Assembly: GCA_963920635.1 (NCBI GenBank)
Contig: OY987299.1
Location: 121,397,373 to 121,461,372 of the forward strand
DNA from: Pseudeuparius sepicola
Taxonomy: Eukaryota; Arthropoda; Insecta; Coleoptera; Anthribidae
Reading direction: 5' to 3'
Length of the DNA stretch: 64,000 nt
A program made the position numbers and the translations under genes. Under the pieces are notes generated by a model that saw nothing but the letters and a program-made list of their open reading frames with translations, made no database searches and was not told the DNA's origin. Below are positions 11,682 through 25,000 of this stretch, in pieces (position 1 is the first letter of the stretch; each line of letters starts with the position of its first letter).

Positions 11682-12370
11682 CTCAGACTAATGAATAAAG
11701 GGGACACCGCATTATAGCCTCTTTATACAGATGTAAACAGTAAGCTGAACCCTCTCACTTTATGAAAGAGATAAATGTATTTACAAATACTACCTATGGA
11801 ACGAAATATTCTCTTTTTTCACTTTAGAGGAAAGGCACTTGCACTTTATGCACCTTTTTACTATTTTTTAATATTTTAAACTTGGAACCGCACGAAAAAC
11901 TCGAATTTAGCGTTTGTTCTCTGGTAAAACTAAGCAAATACCGAAGCACAAACCAAAACAAACAAAATGGAAAACAAACCATTTAAGCAGGCGCTAACTT
12001 TGGTCCCTGTCAAACTGCCGCAACGTTGCCGATTAGTGCGAAGAGTAATGGGTGTTCTCTACTATAACCATTTTGTCAATAATAAAACACCTACATAATC
12101 TTTCTTGAACACGAAAAGGTTATTTTACTTTACTGTTCCGCGTGAATTTTATAAGTGGGGGCAATTTTACGTTCAATGCATCTACTAAAGAAATTGCCGG
12201 TTTTATTTATGATATTCCTAGTTATTGCTACTCTTAAATGTGACAACCTGCTTGGGGCAGGTCAGTAAAGGACCAATATTTGTAAATATGGGGATAGATA
12301 AACAACTATGCCTGTCAACAATTCATTTAAATTTGTAAACAAATTCGTCCCCTTTATTCATTAGTCTGAG
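11682..12370. mobile_element. 689-bp element with CTCAGACTAATG termini and 8-bp duplication
   Basis: Termini CTCAGACTAATGAATAAAGG (11682) and CCTTTATTCATTAGTCTGAG (to 12370), flanked by identical GTGATATC (11674-11681 and 12371-12378). A third related octamer stands at 11644. There is no ORF of note. It lies 5' of ATPAF2 (the gene's ATG is at 11505), so it could affect that promoter. Confidence 0.85.
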
Positions 12371-12378
12371 GTGATATC

Positions 12379-13158
12379 GTTGATCCATGGACGACGATAT
12401 GGAGCGCGGCCAACGAAAAATACCGTTGGCCGCGATACGCCATTGAAAATAAGAAATACGCCCCCTATAGGCTCAATGCTAAACTAGTCTATGGGCCATG
12501 CGACAGAATATTTAGTTATTCTGTGGCCATGCCAACAATGAACAACAACAAAGAACAACCCAGTGTAGACACAAGGCAGCACCGTTTCCATGGTGACGAT
12601 GGCCCATATATTAGTTCGCACAGTCCCGTCGGGGCGTTGGCATCTTAAATTCAGTCGCGTATATGGAGTAGGAGAAACCGCTTAAGGGCCCTACACACGC
12701 TCAGGCGGACTGTCCGGTCTGGATCAACACTATTAAAGACCTGTGCTTGGCGCTACTTCAAGCGATCGCCACTGGCGCCACACGACATGGTGAATTAATG
12801 TTAAAAATACAATTGTTGCTGATTTTTTTAGAAAATAAAAGCATCCAAATGAGTGTTACTTACAACGAATTTAACTTCTAAAATAAAATAAAATGCTTGT
12901 TTGTTATGTTCCTTAAATTTGACAAGCTTACATAGCATACATTCATAGATTTTATTAAGAAAAGCCAGTCTAAAAAGCAAGGAAGAGTATTTTGGTGCCG
13001 TTTGTAGAACAAAACCTATATTTTTTTACTTTTAGGATTTATATTATTATATCATTCTTGCAGTGTTTTGAAGGTTTGAAACTGTTTTGCAGTGCTACAA
13101 CATATTAACGTTATTTTTTTATTCGTTTATCTAAGAGTATATTTTATTTCGCCTGTAC
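12379..13158. other. Intergenic stretch with a strong short hairpin
   Basis: No gene was found. 12397-12432 contains CGCGGCCAACG, an 8-base loop and CGTTGGCCGCG, an exact 11-bp stem. A second inverted pair around GGGCCATGCGACAGAATA / ATTCTGTGGCCATG lies near 12493-12535. The rest is AT-rich sequence without recognisable features. Confidence 0.4.
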
Positions 13159-13166
13159 GCTTGTAA

Positions 13167-14898
13167 CAGACCATATAAAACAAGCAGCAGTATAACTTAC
13201 TGTTGAGAAATCATCCGCAAATTCAATGACCTTGAGCCATATTGGTGGAATAGAAGTCAGAGTTGTAGTCGGGAAAATCAATTCAGAAATACAGAGTACT
13301 CCTTCCTGGCATTCTTTATTTAAAGATACTAGCAAAAAGCACAATTTACAAAAAAGCACACTCCACGGCACTGTAATATCTCTCATACAGCCAAAAAAAA
13401 ACTGCCCAATCGCCCCGCACTGCATCGATTTGACAGAATCTATGCCCACATGGCGGCTGCGCGAACAGGTGCGCAGAATTTTCCCGCCATGGGGCAGAAC
13501 GGTAGACGCACAGGATTGCTCGATCCCACAAAATTCTCCGCACGCGTGACGTCACCGCTAGACTTCTACCGGTTAAGCGCGCCGGGCGCTACCGTTTAAA
13601 ATTTTAAAATATAGTATGGATATTCTGTATTATTGAACTAATTTTGCCAATCCTTTGGTTTTTAGATTACTAAGAGTACAGAGAAGTTTTATTTTTCACT
13701 TAGAATGTATTAAGACTAAATATTAGATCACCCAATACCTACAAAAAAATCGAGGACAATGACGAGGAGATCTCAAATCTAACTTCTATGCTATAATGGC
13801 ACAACACATTCGATACCTATTGGAGAGATTCTTTCACAAAATACAGGATGATTTTTTTAGGACTACCATCGGGATTTTCTCGCCTATTTTGCGCCCTACA
13901 AAAAATTCCGTAAGAAACAAAAATGTGAGAATTTTGGAGAGATAGGTAGCGCTGAAAAAGAAACTGACATCCATGGCTAACTTGTCGCGCAATATAAAAA
14001 AACTCAAATTGAGCGAAATTATTAATAGCCGTTTATTTTAGGAGATAGAAGAAAACTTTTATATTAAAAATTTATGGCACTAACAATAGCACTGGGTGGG
14101 TATTTAGTTAATTTCAGAAAATTACACAGGGTCTTGGGCTCTCTTAAAGCCATTCAAATTTTTGTCTCTTTGCGGGTTTTTTAGTATTGCTCCAAAATCG
14201 TCATAATATTTTGTTTATTTACGAATTTTCTGTGCGGCGCAAGGTAAGCGAGAAAATCGCTAATAAGAAATAAACACAAAAATTTCATAGCCTCTCAAGA
14301 CGGCCGAAGACCCTGTGTAATTTTCTGAAACTATCTATGTACCCAGTTGCATAAAGCTTCTTAGTGCCATCAATTTTTAATATGAAAGTTTCCCCCTATA
14401 TCTCTTAAAATAAACATGCTACGGGCGCTACGGCTATTAATAGTTTTGCTCAATTTGAAGTTCTTTATACTGCGCAACAAGTTGGCCATGGATGCCGATT
14501 TATTTTTCAGCATCTCCTAGCTATTCAAAATTGTCACATTTTTGTTTCTTACGTTTTTTTGTAGGGTGCAAAATAAGGGAGAAAATCGCGGTGGTAGTCC
14601 TAAAAAAATCATCCTGTATTAGTTCTTACGTTTTTAATACTAAGTAAGATATTACTTAGTACTAATTTAGTATAAAGATTCAATAATAGTTTGAAAACTA
14701 AAAACAGATTAAATAAAATAAAAGTAAAACACACGCCAAAACCCGCACCGCACGATATACAAATTAACCGTTGGTCTAGCGCTGACGTCACACCCGTCTG
14801 CCGACTGGCGAACATTACGCATATGAGATCGAGCAATCCTGTGCGTCTACCGTTCTTGGCCATAGGGAATGATAGTGCTGATTGTTTTATATGCCCTG
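13167..14898. mobile_element. 1.7-kb member of the CAGAGCATATAAAAC family, 7-bp duplication
   Basis: Left end CAGACCATATAAAACAAGCA (13167), right end GTTTTATATGCCCTG (14898), flanked by CTTGTAA at 13160-13166 and 14899-14905. The first 390 bp match 6158-6598. The middle is occupied by a TA-flanked foldback (13844-14616). Overlapping short ORFs in the arms follow the repeat and are not credible genes. Confidence 0.85.
13844..14616. mobile_element. 773-bp TA-flanked foldback nested in 13167-14898
   Basis: The arms start CAGGATGATTTTTTTAGGAC (13844) and end with its reverse complement at 14616; TA flanks both ends. The arms span nearly the whole element, about 345 bp each. This is the TA-target-site type of foldback seen several times in the window. 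Confidence 0.85.
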
Positions 14899-14959
14899 CT
14901 TGTAATCCGTGCTCTAAGACCAAGGTTAGTTCTGAGACACACAACACTATAGTCACTAA

Positions 14960-14989
14960 ACGGCCCTCGTAAAATTTTACGAGGGCCGT
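14960..14989. repeat. 30-bp perfect palindrome made of two fused hAT termini
   Basis: ACGGCCCTCGTAAAA joined to TTTTACGAGGGCCGT. Each half equals the terminus of the element at 29803-30182. AGTCACT flanks it on both sides (14951-14957 and 14991-14997), like a target duplication around an element with almost no interior. Confidence 0.75.
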
Positions 14990-14997
14990 GAGTCACT

Positions 14998-15563
14998 TCC
15001 CGGCACCGTCGCAATGATAATACACCACCACAGCACAGGGTAAGCTGTGACCACATTCTGTGTCTGTGGTCACTACCATGGACAAAAGAGTAATTTTAGA
15101 GTTGCTATTTGTGGCGAAAAATGTTACTACACGACTACACCACCACAGAGTATATACACCATATTAAACATGAGTATTGATTTGTTTCTTTACTGTATTA
15201 CTGTATACTTCTCGGTCATCTGTTTTCTGAGAAAATAAAAAATAATAAATACCGATTTATTATGAAAAAAATATGAACATGTCTAGGTTTTCTCTACGTT
15301 TTCCTGATATCCTCTGATGAATGTGACACAATCTCCAATTTTGTAAAAAAAGTGCAAAGTGCGTGTGGGAGCGTCGCAGCCTGCAGGCGGCGGACCTTCA
15401 AGCGACCGCGGAATGGTTTTATTTTTAGCCGTAACGTCACGTAAACTTGAGTGCGCTAAAAAAATCGTTACCGTGCGCCCGGTACCGGTACACCTCAGTG
15501 AGGGCATCGACGTCGTTTCAACAGGTCGCCCGCGTCGGCCCCATGGTCCAGTACCTGTGTGAG
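14998..15563 (+). promoter_or_regulatory. Likely EEPD1 promoter and 5' UTR region
   Basis: This stretch upstream of the EEPD1 ATG becomes GC- and CpG-rich from about 15360 (for example ACCGCGG, GCGCCCGGTACCGG), unlike the flanks, and holds a CRE-like ACGTCAC near 15434. A hairpin TGTGACCACA / TGTGGTCACT lies near 15047-15076. No TATA box or transcription start can be fixed by eye. Confidence 0.35.
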
Positions 15564-16091
15564 ATGGGGCAAAGCTCTAGTCTGCCTAAAGGGCGGCGGA
15601 AGTCGCTTCGCCCCTTCATGCGGAAGACAACCAGCAGCAAGAGCCATCTCAGTCATACATTTGCCTTCAACGATATCGACAACCGAATAGAACTTGTCAA
15701 CATTAACATTGCTAGCGAGGAGGAACTCATGACCTTACCGGGAGTGAACCGAGAGATCTCAAGGAATATCGTCGAGCACAGAAAAGCTATAGGCAGGTTC
15801 CGAAAGGTAGAAGACCTTGCTTTGGTACCCGGGATAGGGGCAGGCAAACTAGAGCTCATTCGACCTGAAATATGCGTGGCAAATAAGAAGAATCAGAGTT
15901 GTGCCTCGTCAAGGGCGCCGAGTTACGACAGTCTGAGAAGCACAGACTCGAGGGTAGCAGTGAATAAGTCGAGTAGACTTTTAAACATTAATAAGGCGAG
16001 TGTGTTTGAGTTGCAAAGTGTGCATGGAATAACTCAAGAAATCGCTGCGGCCATTGTGCATTACAGGAATAAAAAAGGAGGGTTCAAAAAG
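15564..16091 (+). CDS. EEPD1: EEPD1 exon 1 (HhH repeats)
   Basis: 176 codons ending at GGFKK followed by the donor GTATTG. Phase 0 joins to VEDLAKV at the start of exon 2 (18271), restoring the second HhH repeat. The next in-frame stop after the donor is a few codons on, which supports the splice. Confidence 0.9.
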
Positions 16092-19000
16092 GTATTGCAT
16101 TGACGACGTATTTATTAGGTCACACTTTCCTTTATGCATAATTAAATATTTATAGAGGATGTCTCCAAGGTTCTATTGAAAATTAAAATTCACCGACACT
16201 TTTAACATTCCTGAAATGTATTTTTGTATATAAAAAAGTCACGTAGGTACTTAAAAATATATATATAGGCACTAGGTACACTTCCCCAATTCTGAGTACC
16301 TATTATTATACCTTATTTTTGAAATATTGAAATATTACCAACATAAACAATAAGTATTGTGATTAGAAAAGTAAAATTCTTATGTCATGGTAAATATTGT
16401 TTTATAAATAGGCTTGTTTCTCATAAATGGCACATAACTTGATTTCTATTAGAAGAAATTATTGTTATTGCAAATAAGCCAAAAGTTTGTAGTAACTTTA
16501 GCCTGCCTAATAATAAATATTATGTAAATGCGTTGGTAAATACCAGAATCTTATTAAACAGTATTGAAATTCTGTAACTAATGTATATAGGTAATGTATA
16601 TAATATATACCTAATTAGTTTCTTTTCTTTGGCAGTAAAATAAATCACAAGGATCCATTTAGGTACTTGGGAAATTTCACATTCCCGATTTTACTTTAAT
16701 CTCAGGAATAATAAGGAAAACAGTTAGGTATCTTATTTCTCATTGAAATATCTAGACGATGGATTGTGTAGGTATTTCAGTACCCATTGATTTTATTCTT
16801 TATCTGAGTTTGTATGAAAAGTTCTCTACGAATTGAAGCCCGAGTATTATAATACATACCTATCTTTTCTCGGACTTTTTTTCCAGAATAGGTCATGATC
16901 AAAATTAGCATTGTCATCATCTACCTCAGAAAATATAGTTTTGAGGAGCTATATTTTCTGTACATCTACTATTAAGGATTCTTTTTAAAGTTGTTGTTAA
17001 AATCAATTGTTATTGTCTCATTGCTCTGTTTTTCCAACTATTTTCAGGGAATATTTTTTTACGTTTAATCTAATATTATTTATTTATTTATCGTGCCTAC
17101 TTAAAAAGGGCAAGTCATTTCTCAACATCATTATGGCATTTTCTCATTCTTGGAAATGAAGTAAAAATGTACTTATTTAATTTTTCACAGAATTACAGAA
17201 TGCAACATTGTTACCTAAATATAATTATTCTTACATAAAATATAAATGTTCTTTTATTTTGGAGAGTTGTCATTGATGAGTTTATTTTGCATTGATTTTA
17301 TAAAATCACATTAAGTATGACTTCTTGTTAAGGCCTATCGAGGTGCCCACCTACCTAATAAACTTGTTTTAATCATTATCTGCTGTCATTAAATGAAACT
17401 GTAGAATAGAAACTGTATTATATTTCCAAGAATCAAATTACTTGTGATATCAAAAGGATCTTCTAGACTCCATATTGTGCCATAATTTTTTTTTATTATA
17501 CTTACAATGTACTGATCCACCTTGTTATTTTACAACTTTATACAAGGTACTTATTTCTTCCTTTATAAGCATGAGTTCCAAAATCACTTTTAGCAAACGG
17601 TTTGGTATAATATGTCAAATAGTATATTTAGGAATAATTTTGGAACTCATGCTTATAAGAACTTCTTTCTTGTCTTGGTCTTGGGGTGTGTTGTTAATTT
17701 CCATAGTTGTTTTTGTCGAGATTTTTGCTAATTTATTTTCATTTAAAATAGGGTACTGCGATGTTTTTGAACGAAAATTTATATGGAGTAAAGGGGCCTT
17801 AACCCCGGATGCTATTTGAAACTGCAACATAAGTTTTTTTTATAATTGTTTTTAAAATAAGGTTTCCACCACCTTTTTAAAAATGCATTTGATGTCACAG
17901 ATTTTTTGTAAACACCATGATATGCGGAAAACATACATTGCAGTTGACAAGTATAACATATGAGACAAAATTTAATGAAATACTGTCCATTGTCATGGAA
18001 AACTAACCAATATATTTTGTAATTGAAAGATAATTTTGTACACAATTTCTCAGGTGGGTTGGAAATCATAAACATAAAATCTAGGTTACCAAGTTGACAA
18101 TGTGTATCCTATTTGAGAATCGGCGACGTAGGAAGTGTTTATGGAGTTGACAAAAAAAAATCGCTTAAATTTAAATGAAAGTGAAAATAACCTATCAAAA
18201 ACAAAGTACTTCCAAGGCACAAAACATTACTCATGCCGGCATTTCGAAAACCCCACAATCGTCCTTCTAGGTGGAAGACTTGGCGAAGGTCAGATGCATC
18301 GATCACATCCGCCTGAACAACATAGCCCAATTTCTGACCGCGGACAATGACAACGACAATTCGGAGACCGAGGACGGCACCGCCCGCCCGTCCATCCTGA
18401 CGAACGGCTACACGATGCCGTGTTGCAACGGGCGTCCGGACGGGGGGCCGCCAAAGATGCCGGTGCCCAACGGCCTGCCGCCCTCCTCCCTCGTCGACGT
18501 GTTCGAGCTGTTGTCGGCGTACTCGCCGCGGCCGATACTGAGGGAGGAGTTCAGGTTCAGCAGGGGCGGCAGGGAGGCCGTGAGGGTCGCTTCTTGGAAC
18601 GTTCACGATTTCTCGTACGAAAAGGCGAATAATCTGGGCGTTAAGGAGGTGATATGCCGGACGATATTGGAGAATGGGTGAGTTCGAACCGGATAATATA
18701 TGAAGTGTGTACTGGGTGTCCCGTAATGCTATACAGTGTGGATACAAATTGTGGAATATTGCTTATATTTCTTGAAATATTCGTCATATCAAAAACATGT
18801 TTTAATAAAAGTGTAACTTGTTTTAATAAAAGTGTTAGGGGAAATAATTTCCCCTAACACTTTTAACATTAAATTATTTCCCCTAACACTTTTATTAAAA
18901 CATGTTACACTTTTATTAAAACAGGTTTTTGATATGACGAATATTTTAAGAAATATAAGCAATATTCCACAATTTGTATCCACACTGTATACAGGGCGTC

Positions 19001-22000
19001 CTTGGACTGACTGCACTATAGGCGTTAAATCACAAACAAATTAAGAGTTGGAAGTTAATCTTTAAGGATTCAGACCTGATTTGGCAGGTGCCTGAAACAT
19101 ATTTTTGGTTATATGGCAAAAAATTGAAAAGAATTATCTAATTTTTTTAATAGGAACAATTTTTGCAGTTACAATAGTAGGTAAACGGCCTTTTCCACAC
19201 TTTTTTATTTTTATATATTTTTTTAATCTGAAAATCCTTTGTTATCAAGAAAGTCCCTAAAATTGAATGTTAAGTTCAAATTTTCCAGAGCCATCACATC
19301 ATGTCTCTAAAATCAGAATGATTTTAGTGATTATGTCAGTGTTTTGCTACTATACCGAGGGGAAAATCACTGAGGAATTTTAGTGTACACGCACCTGGAA
19401 TTTTTGGCATTTTTTTGTATTTTTTGGAATTTTTTGGTATTTTCTGTAATTTTTTGGCATTTTTTTGGAATTTTTGGTATTTTCTTGGATTTTTTTGGCA
19501 TTTCCTTGGATTTTTTTGGCATTTTCTTGGAATTTTTGGTATTTTGTATGAGTGTACAAATTTTGCCAGTGATTTCCCCCTCGTACTATACTGGTTCTCA
19601 CGTTTTTTATCTGTCCGAAAAATTCAATATTTCAAATTTTGTGCATGTATATATGGGCATCGCATGTTTTAATAAATATACAAGCATACTTGGGAACATA
19701 ACCCCACTAATTAAGTTTAAGAAGAGTTTGTATACCTTTGTGGCAAATAGAGCCTTCTACACAGTTCAGGAGTTCCTGGAAATGTAAATTACCATGATCT
19801 TACTTATTTGGACTAGTCCCATAAATGTAATGATTTTTGTGATGAATAAATTGAATTTGAATTTGAATGACAAACAGCTTACTTTTATATTGGAAATGCG
19901 TATCATAATAATTACTACAACAGGGCAAATCAGTACATCCCCCATTAATAAAAAATGGGACTGGATGAGATTTTAAATTTTGTTAAAACTTTTTTGACCA
20001 ATAAAAATTTTGGAAAGGGCCCATTTAATTAAATGGATTTAAAGTACTTAATTCAATATTCGAGTGAAAACTTGGGTTTGCATTTTCATTTTACGTAAGA
20101 TAATAAACATATACAAATCCATAAAATCTTTATTTTTGAGATAATCGCCTGAACTTTTTTGTTTTGTTTGAAAGACCTTCACAAACCGCTTCTTTTGACC
20201 TTCCTTCCGTTTTCAAAATGAAAACGATTTTTTTATACCACCAATTTTCACGAAAATCATTTAGCGATTTTTTTATTTAAAATTTGAACAAGAAATATAC
20301 TACAGGGAGTTCCATTCTGCAGAGTGTCAAAGTTGAGCAAAATAGGAATTTAGAGGCATCTGGCAACTCAAGTGTGCCATGGAGTCCCCTCAAAAGGGTT
20401 GAATGGTCAACAGGACTTGTTTTCCAAGGGATCATTACATTTAAATAGTTTAAATTCTATAAATCTGTCACACAAACAACTTGCTGCTAATAGAACCACT
20501 AAGGTCCACCAAGGTTAGTTTATAGAAAGGTTAGGACATTCGACGACTTGGAAGGGAAGCAGGGCTGAGAGAGTCAAGGGGACGAAAGGGTGAATTTAAG
20601 TTGAAAGCATTTGCCCGTGAATTGGCGATTTGGTAACTTGGAATATCCTCACATTAAAGAAATTGTATAGAAGTACAAACAAGCAATCCATTACCAAATC
20701 TCCTAGTTAGGTTTAAAGTACCTAATCTTGTTAAGATTATGTTTTGTTGTATGTTTTTCCTCAAATCATACATATTTTCTGTGTAAATGTAGTTAGAAGT
20801 TCTTTCTTTTAATATATTAGTTATGGTGCTTCTGACAAACCCTTCATCTCTTTAGAAGTTTGATAATAATTATAATATTGTATTTAGGGTTCCCAAGTCC
20901 CGGGACCGAAAAGGTATTTGGGACTTTGGTCCCAAATTTTAAGTCCCGGTACTGGTCCCGAAATCAAGATGATGTTTCTTTACAACAAATTTTGCAAGGA
21001 AAAGTTTATATACAGGGTGAGTTTTTTTCGATGCCCACTATGAGGATCTCGGAAACTAGCAGAGCTAGAACAAAGGTTAAATGGGGAAATAATTGCAGTT
21101 TTGAATGCTCAATGTAATGCCCCTTTTGGATTTTTAAAAATGTTCATGGCTCACTAGATATTTTGAAAAGAGTGATTTCTTGCTAGTTTATCAGATCTCT
21201 GTAGCATATGCACTGGAATTATTATTTTTACCAAGGTTTTCATAACCTATAAAACAATACATTGCTTGTAAAATCTTATGATTAAAATGAAGACAGAGAT
21301 GTTTGTACTAAATTTTTGCCAGGTAAAATGTTATTAGATTTGATGCTACACAACTTAAAAAAATACGAAATTTAAGGTCATTTTCTCTGTCGGCAACCCC
21401 CTCTTAAATATGGGTAGTAGGTACCTAGGTAACTACAAAATAACAAAACACAAAATAAACTAAAACTCAGATGACTTAAAAAAACACAACACACAACTAA
21501 AGTAGCTCCAACTACAACTAATTTAACTGTATGCCTAAGTATACAAGTAAGTATTCTTATTTCAGTTTAAACCCTAAAAATTGTAATAATTCCACAATTT
21601 TATGCATTAATATTAAAGAACTGTATATACGGATACCACATGACCACACAGTTAGCCATTCAGTGGTGGTGTGTTCATGACGTAAAAAAATTCGGGACTT
21701 TCAAGGTTTCGGGACCATGAGGAAAATCCCGGGACGACACTTTTTGGGTAAAATCCCGGGGCAATCCCAGTACTAAATACCGGGACTGGAAACCCTAATT
21801 GTATTCGTGTCTTGTAAAGTTTTAAGTACATGATGTAGTGTTCTATTCTTGGCAGCAAAATCAGTACGTCACATTTTTGTAAGTGTAATTCCCTAGACTG
21901 TAATTGATTATGGTTTAAATTGAAGACCAAAGTTCAAACACGACATCCATTGTTATAATAAATGTGATGCTTTGAGTCTGCTACATTAAAACTTGTTTAA

Positions 22001-25000
22001 GTGACGTGAGCCGATATGAAATTTAAGGAGCTTTATCAGATAACAATGTTTGCTTGAACTATACTAGGAATTATTGGTCCCAGGAAACGCGCATCCTATT
22101 ATTAAATAAGTGGCACGGAATTGTATCCGATATTTTTAGAATGTATTCTCTTATATTTGAATTGCTTATTTGGCAATCGTCCTGAAGTGCTATTTCAGTA
22201 TGGGATGTGATTAACAAAATGAGATCAAATATAAAGGTAATTAGTTCTGCTAAAAATGGCCTGACTGTTTGCTAAATTATTAGCTATATTCTGATAAAGT
22301 GTTTATAAAACACAGTTGTTTATAGTCTAAATTAAATCTGAAAATGTGTGGAAGTTGGAGGAGGGATATGAAGCAAGTTCAAGATCTTAAATCTTAACTA
22401 AATTCTCAAATTGAGTCAAATATTTTTTAATCTTAACAGCAACTATAATTCTTAGCAATATTATTATTGAATTTCTCGTAAAAGGTTTCTTAATAATAAT
22501 GTTTAAGTAGACATCATATATGTCGTTTAAAAAAATAAAGTAAACAAAATAAAATTCTCAATTTTTCTTCAATATTTTCTAAATGAAAGGAGATGTTCAT
22601 GATCAGGCCTGAAATTCGGACACCCTGTATAAACCTGCAAAACTATGGACAAAACAACCTGCAAAACTATGGACAAAACAAAAAAAAATCTGAAAGAATA
22701 TGATTTTTTAAGATCTATCAAGATAAATAAATAGAGATGAATATTGTTTTAAAAAAATGCACATCATAGTTGGCTTGTTCAATTGATTACCGTTATTTTT
22801 TCCTTTCTTAAATATTGCAAGTTGCAAATTTGACCCTTGTTTTTTCAGATGGTCTATAATTGCCTTCCAAGATGTGACCAACGTAACAGCCTTGCGAACC
22901 ATCTGTGAAGAACTGAACAAACCGAAACTTCGAAGAGTCGAAGAATGGAAGGACAACAGCATCCACAACTGGAATTTCTGCATGCTGGACGTACAAGATT
23001 CCAAACTTGGCTTTATTTATGATACAGATGGAGGTAAGAAGCATTGAACAACTTGTACTTTAATATTTTGTTTTTTAAAATTATTTTAGCCACGAGTATT
23101 GAGATGCTGTCTTTGAGCGAGGGACCAGAATCGACCAAAACTGAGTGCGAGGCGTTGATAGCGACATTCCAAGTCGGCTGCCTAAATCTTCAGCTGGTCA
23201 ATCTAAAACTTCGGAAAAACGCCGACATCGAAGTGCTGCGGAAGCATTTTGTTAAGCTGATTACTGAAGACGAGATGATAATGGTGTTGGTGGATTTTTC
23301 CGAGGTTACCGGTGTTCCAGGTGAGATTTTTTACAGTTAGGCCACTCAAGGAAAATAGATCAGTGAGGCAACAAATTAGCACGCTTAAGTAAACATTTAT
23401 TTTTTAACACAATTAATTGGTTTTATGGTTTTTTTTTCAAGGTTTATGGGAACCTGGTTAATGAGTTTTGTCTGGTGTTTTGACTGCTTAAATTTTTTTT
23501 TATTACTATATTCATTTTATAACATTGGACAATTTGTATCATGACTTAAAATTTTATATTGTTATACAGGTTGTTCCAGGTTTTAGTGTCATAACTTTGA
23601 GATTTCCGTTTCATAGACAAATGGGATTCTTTCGGACTTCCTTTTATAAGTGCATCATAAAGGATGTTGAAAATTAAGCAGAAATATATTTTTCCGAATT
23701 TTTGCCACCCAGAAATTTTGCTTAGATTTTAGCAATATTTCAAATTTTGAATGAATGACATACAACTGAGTAATATATTAGAAATATTTATCATAATAGG
23801 GCAAATCGGTCCATACTCTTGTTGACCAAAAATGTGGCAGGATATTTAAATTTTTTGACAAACATGATGCCAAATTTGAATTTTGGAATGTTCAATGGTT
23901 TCTTTATTAATAATTTCGTGGTTTTATAAGAACTAAACTAGAGTGGAATCTAATTATTGTCCTGAATAACTAGACCAGGCAAGGTTCATTTAAACAGGAG
24001 GCTGCTGCTCAATCTAGGGAAATAATCATAAAAATGAAAAGTACCCGAAAACCTGATTCAATGTCCTTTTTTACTTCATATTTCAAAATGGCGGCAAAAT
24101 TTGGAATTGATTCAAAATTAATTTTACATTTACAAAAATGATGCATCTTCCAAGACTCAATGTTATTGCTTATTATTATTCCTATATATGTTCAGGAAAT
24201 AAAAATAAATGGTTATTTATTTGAAACTAGTGAGGGGTAAATGTCCGGTCACGATATTTTCGTGACTGACCGGACGATCGTCACCGGTCATTTTGGGTCA
24301 CGCAAGTGGACAAATTCAAAAATTGCAGAAAAGTGTGCCATTCGATCGGTCATAATTTTCTCATCAAAATGGTATTACTTATAGTATAAATATACTTGCA
24401 GGAATGGTTTTGTCATACAAATTGTAAATAATGGAAAATTCAATTTGGAACTTTACTCATTTTAATAAGTATTTTTTGATTTTGTACCAACATTGGGCGT
24501 GTTTTTTGCCGCGAATGCTTTTTTGCCAAAAAAGTCCCAAATGATACTTTCCTTTTGCGATTTTGGCATTTTTCTATTCGTCATACTAATTATAATCAAT
24601 CAAACAAAATATTTAAATTAAATATTGTCAGAAATTTCTTTGTGGCGCAAACAGATCCATTTAATTTTTAATTTAACAAAATATATAACACAGATCAAAC
24701 ATATACACGATATATGTATAAGTGGAAAGGAGCTTTTAATTGCACAGAACACCAGCTATTGTTTTTATTTTTATTACTTTTACTGATGATAATTATTGAT
24801 GCGTAATAAGCAGAGAAATGGAGTGGGGAGAATACGCTACAGAGCTGCGGGAACTGCCTAATAAAAGTGGCGGCCATATCAGTGGCAGATCTAGGCTGGA
24901 GTCAAGGGAGGGGCTTCTATTTCCGAAATTTTGTAATAAAATAGGAAACACATTTTTTATTCATTTCATTCATTCCAAAAACACTGACCATTTCTCTGCT

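Noticed and set aside
13226..13549. 107-codon ORF shared by 6364 and 13226 copies
   Set aside because: Tracks a non-autonomous element arm; frame differs between copies and no domain is visible.
18139..18747. Long minus-strand frame opposite EEPD1 exon 2
   Set aside because: Antisense shadow of a GC-rich coding exon.
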